Source of the DNA: Candidatus Planktophila sp.
GTDB lineage: Bacteria; Actinomycetota; Actinomycetes; Nanopelagicales; Nanopelagicaceae
NCBI GenBank assembly: GCA_021741905.1
Contig: JAIOWZ010000010.1
Span: forward strand, 1-39,958
Reading direction: 5' to 3'
Length of the DNA stretch: 39,958 nucleotides
This document shows, piece by piece, positions 31,602 through 39,958 of the stretch. A model generated the notes under the pieces. It was not told the DNA's origin. It was given only the letters and a program-made list of their open reading frames with translations, and made no database searches. The position numbers were made by a program, and so were the translations under genes. Within the stretch, counting starts at the first letter, position 1, and each line of letters starts with the position of its first letter.

Positions 31602-32269
31602 TACTTCACCATTGCATTCAAGATTGATGTAAAGAAGCCAAGGCCTTGGGCCGATGGTCCTGTTAACTCATTAATTGCGTGCTCTGGGTGTGGCATAAGA
31701 CCCACGACATTGCCCTTGGCATTAGTGATTCCAGCGATCAAATTGCGTGATCCATTGGGGTTTTCACCCACATAACGGGCAATTACGCGGCCCTCGCCTT
31801 CCAGCATGGCAAGGGTTTGATCATCACACTGAAATGAACCTTCACCATTTTTTAATGGAATAACAATTTGCTCGCCTAGTTCAAATGAACCAGTCCATGC
31901 GGTCTGATTGTTAGTAATTTCAATCTCTTGATCACGACACAAGAAGTGAAGATCAGAGTTACGTGTTAAAGCACCTGGTAATAAATGTGATTCGCAGAGA
32001 ACCTGAAAGCCATTACAAATACCAAGAACTGGCATTCCTTTATTAGCTGCTTCAATGACCAGTTGCATCACTGGCGCAAATCGTGAAATCGCCCCACAAC
32101 GTAAGTAATCGCCATATGAAAATCCACCAGGCAAGATAACTGCATCAACGTTTTTTAGATCCGCGTCGCCATGCCACAGCGAAACCGCCTCTGCTCCACC
32201 AACTACTACTGCCCGTGCAGCATCGCGATCATCCAGTGTGCCTGGAAAGGTAATAACTCCAACGCGCAT
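31601..32269 (-). CDS. purQ: Phosphoribosylformylglycinamidine synthase, glutaminase subunit
   Basis: Class I glutamine amidotransferase that feeds ammonia to PurL. The 222-residue protein begins [12 protein letters not shown], has the nucleophile in [12 protein letters not shown] (Cys85), and ends with [12 protein letters not shown] containing the catalytic His and Glu. The start overlaps the purS stop by one base, and its own stop overlaps purL. Confidence 0.97.
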   Translation of the reverse strand: MRVGVITFPGTLDDRDAARAVVVGGAEAVSLWHGDADLKNVDAVILPGGFSYGDYLRCGAISRFAPVMQLVIEAANKGMPVLGICNGFQVLCESHLLPGALTRNSDLHFLCRDQEIEITNNQTAWTGSFELGEQIVIPLKNGEGSFQCDDQTLAMLEGEGRVIARYVGENPNGSRNLIAGITNAKGNVVGLMPHPEHAINELTGPSAQGLGFFTSILNAMVK

Positions 32270-32514
32270 TACTTCTCAACTCTCACGACATAGTTTTCAA
32301 TGACTGGGTTTGATAGCAAAACTTCAGCAGCTTTTTCTACTTCAGCAAGTTGTGCAGGTGTTGGCTCACCATCAATTTCAATTTCAAAGCGTTTCCCCTG
32401 ACGAACTGATTTAGCAAAGGAGAATCCAAGTCGTGGCAGCGCAGATGCAACCGCATTTCCCTGAGGATCAAGAATCTCAGGCTTTAACATCACATCAACC
32501 ACGATCTTTGCCAT
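32269..32514 (-). CDS. purS: Phosphoribosylformylglycinamidine synthase, PurS subunit
   Basis: Small bridging subunit of 81 residues for the PurL-PurQ complex. The opening [21 protein letters not shown] and the later FEIEIDGEP are family landmarks. An AGGGAG ribosome-binding site lies before the ATG, and 15 bp separate it from purC. Confidence 0.96.
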   Translation of the reverse strand: MAKIVVDVMLKPEILDPQGNAVASALPRLGFSFAKSVRQGKRFEIEIDGEPTPAQLAEVEKAAEVLLSNPVIENYVVRVEK

Positions 32515-32529
32515 TTGTGTTTCTCCCTG

Positions 32530-33411
32530 TTAGAACTTGCTACCGGTAATTCGAAAAAATGCTTCTTCATAACGTTGTGCTGTTTTCTCTACGATCTCAA
32601 CTGGTAGTTCAGGGGGTGGGCTATTTCTATCCCATCCACTTGAAACAAGGTAGTCACGTAGAAATTGCTTGTCATACGATGGCTGAGCCCCGCCTGGCTT
32701 CCAGGTTGAAGCCTCCCAAAACCGTGAAGAATCCGGGGTTAAAGCCTCATCGCCCAAGAGAATCTGACCTTTTTCGTTTCGGCCAAATTCAAACTTTGTA
32801 TCTGCCAGGATGATTCCGCGGCTAGCTGCAAACTCTGCTGCCGTTTCATATAACTTAATTGTTAGATCCCGAAGTTCAGCAGCATCAACTTGGCCAACAA
32901 TTGAAACTGCACCTTCAAAATCAATATTGATGTCGTGATCGCCTATTTCAGCTTTAGTCGCTGGAGTGAAAATGCTATGTGGAAGTTGTGATCCATCAAG
33001 TAAACCATCAGGCAAAGCATTTCCACACACTGATTTGTTGTTTTGGTACTCGCTCCAACCGCTACCAGTTAAGTAACCACGGGCAACACATTCAATATCA
33101 AACATTGTTAGTGGTTGCACGATAATCGCACGATCTTCAACTGCTTTAGGAACGTCGCTAGAAACAACATGGTTGCCAATAAGGTCTTCTAATAGTTCAA
33201 ACCAAAACAGTGAAAGCTGAGTGAGCACAGCGCCTTTACCAGGGATTGCAGTTGGCATCACCCAGTCATAAGCAGAAACTCGATCTGATGCAACGAGCAA
33301 TATTTCTTGCTTATCATTTATGTATAAGTCACGAACTTTTCCGGTGCGCAGATGTTTCCACCCAGTTATTTCAGGCGCTGGCGGTGGGCCAGCTAGGCCA
33401 AAGCCGCTCAC
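32530..33411 (-). CDS. purC: SAICAR synthetase
   Basis: Ligates aspartate to CAIR to give SAICAR. The 293-residue protein has the LRTGKVRDLY start, IPGKGAVLTQLSLFWF, FDIECVARGYLTGSGWSEY, and LADTKFEFGRN with DEALTPDSSRFW, all conserved in PurC of the single-domain type. It overlaps the purB end by 4 bp. Confidence 0.97.
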   Translation of the reverse strand: MSGFGLAGPPPAPEITGWKHLRTGKVRDLYINDKQEILLVASDRVSAYDWVMPTAIPGKGAVLTQLSLFWFELLEDLIGNHVVSSDVPKAVEDRAIIVQPLTMFDIECVARGYLTGSGWSEYQNNKSVCGNALPDGLLDGSQLPHSIFTPATKAEIGDHDINIDFEGAVSIVGQVDAAELRDLTIKLYETAAEFAASRGIILADTKFEFGRNEKGQILLGDEALTPDSSRFWEASTWKPGGAQPSYDKQFLRDYLVSSGWDRNSPPPELPVEIVEKTAQRYEEAFFRITGSKF

Positions 33412-34829
33412 CGAATAGAGCCGGGCTTGTACTGCGCTGCGGCAGGATGCGCGGAAGTAATCGCATCGATGCGACTAACAACTCGAGCTACTTGTTGGCG
33501 AGCTTCGCCAGTAAATTCAATGGGATCACTAATCAACGCATCAAGGGCCGCGCGATCTAGTGGTAGGCGATCATCTGCTGCTAGATCTTCTAGAAGTGTG
33601 TTCTTCTTTCCTTCGCGCATTCCAAGTGCTGCCTTTACGGCATGCTCCTTAATTACTTCATGTGCAACTTCGCGACCTACGCCTGCTTTAACAGCGGCCA
33701 TAAGAATCTTTGTTGTGGCCAAGAATGATAAATAACGCTCTAATTCAGCACTTATTACCGCTGGGAACGCCCCGAACTCATCAAGGACTGTAAGCATGGT
33801 TTCAAGCAGTCCATCGATTGCATAAAAAGCATCAGGTAGTGCAACACGGCGAACAACGCTGCATGAGACATCGCCTTCATTCCATTGATCACCAGAGAGT
33901 TCACTAACCATTGATGCATAGCCACGAAGCACAACGGAAAGACCATTTACTCGCTCACATGAACGGGTATTCATTTTGTGAGGCATTGCGCTGCTGCCAA
34001 CCTGTCCAGCTTTAAACCCTTCAGTAACTAATTCGGCACCTGCCATCAATCTAATTGAAGTTGCAAGAGATGAAGGCGAGGCAGCAATCTGAACAAGTGT
34101 CGTAACAACATCATAATCAAATGAGCGTGGATAAATCTGCCCAGTGGAATCTAATACATTGTTAAACCTAAGTTCCTTTGCAATTGCTCCTTCTAATTTA
34201 AAGTGTGCGTCCGTTGATCCAAGAAGGTCAATTGAATCTTGTGCGGTGCCTACTGGACCCTTAATTCCACGCATTGGATAGCGATCTTGTAATGCAGTTA
34301 AACGTTCGTAGGCAAACAATAACTCTTCTGCAGCTGATGCAAAACGCTTTCCTAAAGTTGTAACTTGTGCAGGAACATTATGTGAACGCCCAGCAATTGG
34401 TTGGTCTGCATACTGTGCAGCGCGTTCTGCAAGGCGAGCAAGAAGTGTCACAACCTTGTCATGAACTATCTCTAAACCATTTCTGATCTGTAGCGCTTCA
34501 ATATTTTCAGTCAGATCGCGGCTAGTCATACCCGCATGAATCGCTTCGTGACCTGCAAGTGCGTTGAACTCTTCAATACGTGCTTTAACATCGTGACGGG
34601 TCTGCTTTTCGCGCGCATCAATTGATGCTAGATCAACCCGTGTAATTACATTTTCGTAATCTGTAATTACATCCTTGGAAATTGCATGGCCAAGCGTTGA
34701 TTGAGCGCACATGACCGCGATCCACAGCTTGCGCTCGGCGATGATTTTGGCCTCTGGCGCAAAGATTTCGCGCATCACAGCTGATGCATATCGGCTCGCA
34801 AGCAGGCTCATTGGTGAATTATCCGTCAT
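33408..34829 (-). CDS. purB: Adenylosuccinate lyase
   Basis: Removes fumarate from SAICAR and from adenylosuccinate. The 473-residue protein carries the superfamily signature GSSAMPHKMNTRSCE, the catalytic histidine region in THDVKARIEEF-like sequence (TRHDVKARIEEFN), and SRDLTENIE. The start codon follows directly on the purD stop (no gap). The N-terminus MTDNSPMSLLASRYAS agrees with actinobacterial relatives. Confidence 0.97.
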   Translation of the reverse strand: MTDNSPMSLLASRYASAVMREIFAPEAKIIAERKLWIAVMCAQSTLGHAISKDVITDYENVITRVDLASIDAREKQTRHDVKARIEEFNALAGHEAIHAGMTSRDLTENIEALQIRNGLEIVHDKVVTLLARLAERAAQYADQPIAGRSHNVPAQVTTLGKRFASAAEELLFAYERLTALQDRYPMRGIKGPVGTAQDSIDLLGSTDAHFKLEGAIAKELRFNNVLDSTGQIYPRSFDYDVVTTLVQIAASPSSLATSIRLMAGAELVTEGFKAGQVGSSAMPHKMNTRSCERVNGLSVVLRGYASMVSELSGDQWNEGDVSCSVVRRVALPDAFYAIDGLLETMLTVLDEFGAFPAVISAELERYLSFLATTKILMAAVKAGVGREVAHEVIKEHAVKAALGMREGKKNTLLEDLAADDRLPLDRAALDALISDPIEFTGEARQQVARVVSRIDAITSAHPAAAQYKPGSIR

Positions 34830-36074
34830 TTAATTGCCCTTCTCTGCCACCGACGCATTAAGCGCGATGTCTGTGCGATAGAAAGATCCAGGAAGTGAAA
34901 TTTGGCTTATTGCACGGTAGGCACGGTTACGGGCTTCAGTTAGATCCTCACCAATTCCCGTAATTGTCAGAACCCGACCACCTGATGCGACAACGCCTTG
35001 CTCTGTGGAAGATGTACCTGCGTGATAAATCTGAACATTCTCGATTGCAGAAAATCCTGTAACTACCCCGCCGCTCTTAGGAGCCGATGGATAACCTTCA
35101 GCAGCCAAAACAACTGTTACCGCTGACTCATCCTTCCACTCCAAAGTCGTTCCTTTTAGATTTCCAGTTGCAGCGTTGTATAACAAATTCGCAAGCGGGG
35201 TCTTAAGCAATGGAATTAACACTTGCGTTTCAGGATCACCAAAGCGCACATTAAACTCAATTACACGAGTTCCGTGATCAGTTAAAGCAAGACCTGCGTA
35301 TAGCAAACCAACAAATGGAGTTCCGCGAGCAGCCATTTCGGCAATCATCGGTGCCAGTACTTGTTTGTATGTGCCTTCAATAATGTCTGACGGTGCCCAT
35401 GGCAATGGAGAGTAAGCACCCATTCCACCAGTATTTGGCCCTTTATCCCCATCATGTACTCGCTTAAAATCTTGAGCAGGCTGCATCGGCACAATTGTTG
35501 TTCCATCGCTGATGCCAAATAGTGAAACCTCTGGACCATTTAAATACTCTTCGATTACAACTCTCTTGCACGCTAAGGCATGATCTAAAGCTTCTTGGCG
35601 GTCATTAGTAACTACAACACCTTTGCCTGCTGCTAGTCCATCATCTTTAACAACATATGGCGCATCAAATGCATCTAAAGCAATCTCAATTTCTTCTTTA
35701 GTTCCGCAGGTAAAACTATGCGCAGTCGGAACACCAGCATCTCGCATAACCTCTTTAGCAAAGTTCTTAGAACCTTCTAATTGCGCAGCAGCCTTTGAAG
35801 GGCCAAAAACAGCAATTCCGGCTGCTCGCAGGAGATCTGCAACACCATTTACGAGAGGAACTTCAGGCCCAACAACAACCAGATCTATTTCTAGTCGCTG
35901 AGCTAATTCAAGGATTGCTTGGTTATCAGTAACTATTAGTGGATGGCATTGTGCAAATTGTGCGATGCCTGGATTGCCAGGTGCAACATGTAGTTCTGAA
36001 CATGCTGGATCTGCTTGCAGTCCTACTCCTAGTGCGTGTTCGCGTCCGCCGCTTCCGACTAGGAGGATTTTCAT
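34830..36074 (-). CDS. purD: Phosphoribosylamine-glycine ligase (GAR synthetase)
   Basis: Second step of the pathway, joining glycine to phosphoribosylamine with ATP. The 414-residue ATP-grasp enzyme begins KILLVGSGGREHALG, and contains VVGPEVPLVNGVAD, DDGLAAGKGVVV and the signature HDGDKGPNTGGMGAYSP followed by RFGDPETQV. The gap to purA is 2 bp. Confidence 0.97.
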   Translation of the reverse strand: MKILLVGSGGREHALGVGLQADPACSELHVAPGNPGIAQFAQCHPLIVTDNQAILELAQRLEIDLVVVGPEVPLVNGVADLLRAAGIAVFGPSKAAAQLEGSKNFAKEVMRDAGVPTAHSFTCGTKEEIEIALDAFDAPYVVKDDGLAAGKGVVVTNDRQEALDHALACKRVVIEEYLNGPEVSLFGISDGTTIVPMQPAQDFKRVHDGDKGPNTGGMGAYSPLPWAPSDIIEGTYKQVLAPMIAEMAARGTPFVGLLYAGLALTDHGTRVIEFNVRFGDPETQVLIPLLKTPLANLLYNAATGNLKGTTLEWKDESAVTVVLAAEGYPSAPKSGGVVTGFSAIENVQIYHAGTSSTEQGVVASGGRVLTITGIGEDLTEARNRAYRAISQISLPGSFYRTDIALNASVAEKGN

Positions 36075-36076
36075 TC

Positions 36077-37384
<1,308 letters not shown>

Positions 37385-37388
37385 TTAA

Positions 37389-38423
37389 TTATTTAAGTGA
37401 TGAAGTACCGGTTGAGCGCAAATCTTCACAACCACGAACAACGCGAGCAGCCATGCCTGCTTCTGCAGCCTTGCCCCATGCGCGTGGATCATAAGCCTTC
37501 TTGTTTCCAACTTCGCCATCAATCTTTAGCACGCCATCGTAGTTCTTAAGCATGTGCTCAACAACTGGACGAGTAAATGCATACTGAGTATCTGTATCGA
37601 TATTCATCTTGATTACACCGTAGTCAAGTGATTCGCGGATCTCTGAAAGTAGTGAGCCAGAGCCACCATGGAAGACCAAGTCCATTGGCTTGCTTCCAGC
37701 AGGCAAACCAAGCTTTACAGAAACTGCTTCTTGCAAAGTTGCAAGGATCTTTGGCTGCAACACAACGTTTCCTGGCTTGTATACGCCGTGAACATTTCCG
37801 AATGTTGCTGCCACCATGTAGCGAGCATTCACATCTGTTCCAAGGGTTTCAACTGTCATTAATGCATCTTCAGGTGTTGAGTAAAGCTTTGCATCATGCT
37901 TTGCTTCGATGCCATCTTCTTCTCCGCCAACAACACCAATTTCAATTTCAAGAATAGTTCTTGCAGCAACAGACATCGCTAGCATTTCCTTAGCGATCTT
38001 CATGTTTTCATTCATGTCAACAGCTGATCCATCCCACATGTGTGAGGTAAACAATGGTGCTTTGCCTGACTTAACACGGTCTGCGCCAATTACAAGTAGT
38101 GGACGAAGGAATCCATCTAGCTTTTCTACTGGGCAGTGATCTGTATTGATACCAATATTTACTTTGTAATTCTTTGCGACAACATGTGCAAACTCTGCGA
38201 GCGCAACTGCGCCGTCAACCATGTTCTTAACTGTTGAGCCAGATGCGTATTCAGCACCGCCCCATGAAAATTGGATGATTCCATCTGACTCTGCTTCGGC
38301 GAAACCACGAATGGCAGCTGTGATGGTCTGTGATGATGAAACATTGATTGCTGGGTAAGCGAATGCGCCCTTTTTAGCGCGATCTAACATGTCGGCAAAT
38401 ATTTCAGGGGTTGCAATTGGCAT
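37389..38423 (-). CDS. fbaA: Class II fructose-bisphosphate aldolase
   Basis: Zinc-dependent aldolase that splits fructose 1,6-bisphosphate in glycolysis and works in reverse in gluconeogenesis. The 344-residue protein has INTDHCPVEKLDGF with the zinc ligand His96, EIEIGVVGGEEDG, FGNVHGVYKPGNV and VFHGGSGS with further His ligands, and NIDTDTQYAFTRPV. The length fits class IIA. An AGGAG site is 6 bases before the ATG. The upstream 100 bases hold the leader, but I could not settle on a promoter there. Confidence 0.96.
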   Translation of the reverse strand: MPIATPEIFADMLDRAKKGAFAYPAINVSSSQTITAAIRGFAEAESDGIIQFSWGGAEYASGSTVKNMVDGAVALAEFAHVVAKNYKVNIGINTDHCPVEKLDGFLRPLLVIGADRVKSGKAPLFTSHMWDGSAVDMNENMKIAKEMLAMSVAARTILEIEIGVVGGEEDGIEAKHDAKLYSTPEDALMTVETLGTDVNARYMVAATFGNVHGVYKPGNVVLQPKILATLQEAVSVKLGLPAGSKPMDLVFHGGSGSLLSEIRESLDYGVIKMNIDTDTQYAFTRPVVEHMLKNYDGVLKIDGEVGNKKAYDPRAWGKAAEAGMAARVVRGCEDLRSTGTSSLK

Positions 38424-38522
38424 TCTGACTCCTAAGAACTCGTTGTAATTCTTTAGACTGAGCGCTTCATTGAGTCGTCTAGAGGCTTACGGCCAATCCT
38501 CTCACCTTCGCCCACATGGCAC

Positions 38523-38560
38523 AAAAAGACCCTCCGCAGGGGGTTAGCGGAGGGTCTTTT
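38523..38560. terminator. Perfect 14-bp hairpin terminator
   Basis: Arms 38524-38537 (AAAAGACCCTCCGC) and 38547-38560 with a nine-base loop. On the minus strand the arm runs into TTTTT, six bases after the stop of the 34-codon gene. It insulates the fbaA-purine operon from upstream transcription; A/T flanks on both sides make it bidirectional. Confidence 0.93.
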
Positions 38561-38566
38561 CCCTTA

Positions 38567-38671
38567 TCAGCTCAGTGTTTTGAGTGCGTTTGCCAGGAAT
38601 CTAGCCAAGGCGGCAACCAGGACTGGGCTACTGAGTAGTTTGATCAGCATCAATATGAAGGATGTAAGCAT
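38567..38671 (-). CDS. 34-residue hydrophobic, cationic peptide, unrecognised
   Basis: A very short gene that I read directly. The ATG at 38671 is preceded by AAAGGAG five bases upstream (38677-38683), one of the best ribosome-binding sites in the window. The frame of 34 codons ends with tandem TGA TAA, and a perfect terminator begins six bases later. The peptide starts [15 protein letters not shown] and continues [19 protein letters not shown]: one likely membrane or amphipathic helix pair around Pro16, with three basic residues and no acidic ones. It lies between divergent acs and fbaA. I know no named family; membrane-active peptide, type I toxin-like peptide or small regulator are all open possibilities. 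Confidence 0.72.
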   Translation of the reverse strand: MLTSFILMLIKLLSSPVLVAALARFLANALKTLS

Positions 38672-38775
38672 TATTTCTCCTTTCTTTGGGGGCATCTTCA
38701 AGCCTTATGGACCCTCAAAAATCAATTACCGCTTTGGCTGTTGATAACAATGCTCAAGAGGTAACCTCTATCGTT
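38672..38775. other. Divergent region between the small peptide gene and acs
   Basis: About 100 bases. On the minus side it holds the AAAGGAG site of the peptide gene. On the plus side a TAACCT box (38762-38767) is eight bases from the acs ATG. I see no clear -35 box or operator. An upstream in-frame ATG for acs at 38707 also falls here. Confidence 0.4.
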
Positions 38776-39958
38776 ATGAGCCAAGAAAACGAATCCCTGG
38801 AAAACCTGCTCAGCGAGGATCGCTTGTTTCCTCCAACTTCAGAGTTTGCAGCACAGGCAAATGCAAAACCTGAACTGTATGACCAAGCCGAAAAAGATCG
38901 TTTGGGATTCTGGGATGTCCAAGCAAAACATCTGTCATGGAACACGCCGTGGAGTAAAACTCTTGAATGGGATTCACCGTTTGCCAAATGGTTTGTGGGC
39001 GGAAAGATCAACGCATCTGTAAATGCATTGGATCGTCACGTGCTTGAAGGTCGAGGAGAGCGCGTTGCATTTCATTTTGAAGGTGAACCTGGCGATACTC
39101 GAACAATTACTTATGCGCAGCTACTAACCGAAGTTAAGAAAACTGCAAATGCGTTAATTGAACTAGGCGTAGTTGCCGGCGATCGAGTTGCAATTTACAT
39201 GCCAATGATTCCTGAAGCTGCGATTGCAATGCTTGCGTGTGCTCGAATTGGCGCTCCCCATTCAGTTGTCTTTGGTGGATTTTCTGCAGAGGCGCTACTG
39301 TCTCGAATTCAAGATGCAGATGCAAAAATAGTTATCACTGCAGATGGTGGATTTAGAAAAGGCGCAGCCTTTGCCTTAAAGCCCGCAGTCGATGAAGCGC
39401 TCAAAGGTAAGCACAACGTTGAAAAAGTTTTAGTTGTTCAACGCACCAAGCAGGAGACTGCTTGGAATTCGGCAACTGATGTGTGGTGGCATGAGATTGT
39501 TAGTCGTCAATCAGCAGATCACACTGCAGAGTTCTTTGATTCTGAGCATCCACTATTTATTTTGTACACATCAGGCACAACGGCTAAGCCAAAGGGGATT
39601 TTTCACACAACTGGTGGCTATTTAACCCAGGCTGCTTATACCCACCGTGTTGTCTTTGATATTAAGCCGGAAACAGATGTTTATTGGTGCACTGCAGATG
39701 TGGGCTGGATTACCGGACATAGCTACATTGTGTATGGGCCACTGATGAATGGTGCAACACAGGTTATGTATGAAGGAACCCCCGATACGCCTCATAAGGG
39801 TCGGATATTTGAATTAATCGAAAAGTATGGCGTAACTATTTTGTATACCGCACCTACATTGATTCGCACCTGGATGAAGTGGGGCGATGAGTTCCCTAAT
39901 AAGTTCAACTTAAAGTCACTTCGCTTATTGGGATCAGTTGGAGAGCCAATTAATCCTG
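38776..39958 (+). CDS. acs: Acetyl-CoA synthetase, 5' part, cut by window edge
   Basis: Activates acetate to acetyl-CoA through acetyl-AMP. The first 394 or so codons of about 650 are present. The start chosen is the ATG at 38776 ([16 protein letters not shown]), because relatives begin here; an in-frame ATG at 38707 would add 23 residues. Landmarks are [47 protein letters not shown], the AMP-binding loop [13 protein letters not shown] and [16 protein letters not shown], which together identify Acs rather than a general acyl-CoA ligase. It would let the cell use free acetate. Confidence 0.95.
   Translation, partial: MSQENESLENLLSEDRLFPPTSEFAAQANAKPELYDQAEKDRLGFWDVQAKHLSWNTPWSKTLEWDSPFAKWFVGGKINASVNALDRHVLEGRGERVAFHFEGEPGDTRTITYAQLLTEVKKTANALIELGVVAGDRVAIYMPMIPEAAIAMLACARIGAPHSVVFGGFSAEALLSRIQDADAKIVITADGGFRKGAAFALKPAVDEALKGKHNVEKVLVVQRTKQETAWNSATDVWWHEIVSRQSADHTAEFFDSEHPLFILYTSGTTAKPKGIFHTTGGYLTQAAYTHRVVFDIKPETDVYWCTADVGWITGHSYIVYGPLMNGATQVMYEGTPDTPHKGRIFELIEKYGVTILYTAPTLIRTWMKWGDEFPNKFNLKSLRLLGSVGEPINP

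Noticed and set aside
38707-38775. Longer acs start at ATG 38707
   Set aside because: No ribosome-binding site or -10 box in place, and the extra 23 residues are not typical of Acs; the ATG at 38776 is preferred.
38754-39011. Open minus-strand frame of 85 codons opposite the start of acs
   Set aside because: Antisense to conserved Acs N-terminal sequence; no start signal.
39542-39600. Acs AMP-binding loop reads SGTTAKPKG with Ala in place of the second Gly
   Set aside because: Close variants are, as I recall, common in actinobacterial Acs; the rest of the enzyme is intact, so not taken as inactivation.

Overview
The window looks like a piece of a small, streamlined, fairly low-GC actinobacterial chromosome. 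The best fit is the freshwater acI group (Nanopelagicales, Candidatus Planktophila-like); this is inferred from gene content and compactness, not from a marker gene. Supporting signs are bldC, the DUF3073 and DUF5302 proteins, a metZ-type sulfhydrylase, a RipA-like NlpC/P60 protein, 1-4 bp start/stop overlaps almost everywhere, overlapping convergent gene ends, and many genes whose start codon lies 6-7 bases after a TANNNT -10 box (leaderless mRNAs). I see no mobile element, prophage, CRISPR array, tRNA or rRNA.

Layout. 1-6527 (minus): tilS-hpt-ftsH-folE-folP-folB-folK, then panC cut by the left edge. This is the usual actinobacterial tRNA-modification / purine-salvage / membrane-protease / folate cluster, with the first part of pantothenate synthesis. 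6548-9521 (minus): a secreted NlpC/P60 peptidoglycan hydrolase and a two-gene ABC exporter. 9548-16851: short, alternating units: metZ (+), ctaB (-), an acidic-tailed membrane protein plus a secreted YVTN beta-propeller (+), a D-Ala-D-Ala carboxypeptidase plus a small membrane protein (-), a SpoU rRNA/tRNA methyltransferase (+), and a TPR protein plus a low-molecular-weight phosphatase (-). 16962-24957 (+): a NiCoT nickel/cobalt permease, a DEAD-box helicase with a hairpin-rich leader, an M3 peptidase and a secreted pullulanase, closed by a strong terminator.

25020-38423 (minus): DUF5302, bldC, a conserved 271-aa unknown, DUF3073 and then a near-continuous purine operon. In transcription order it is fbaA-purA-purD-purB-purC-purS-purQ-purL-SCP2-like-purF-purM-DUF3073-unknown. 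It holds the steps from PRPP to AICAR except those of purN/purT and purE/purK (purB and purC are present), plus the purA step to adenylosuccinate; purH and guaB/guaA are outside. 38424-38775 is the longest stretch without a large gene. It holds the fbaA leader, a perfect 14-bp hairpin terminator and a previously easy-to-miss 34-codon hydrophobic peptide gene with a strong ribosome-binding site. The window ends inside acs (acetyl-CoA synthetase, +).

The most interesting items are the hidden 34-aa peptide gene, the 22-bp divergent region at 14741-14762 where two leaderless promoters share bases, the three-hairpin leader of the DEAD-box helicase, and a clean -35/-10 promoter with a dyad operator at the expected start site of the nickel transporter. 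None is a wholly new large system; these are small, testable regulatory and small-protein observations.
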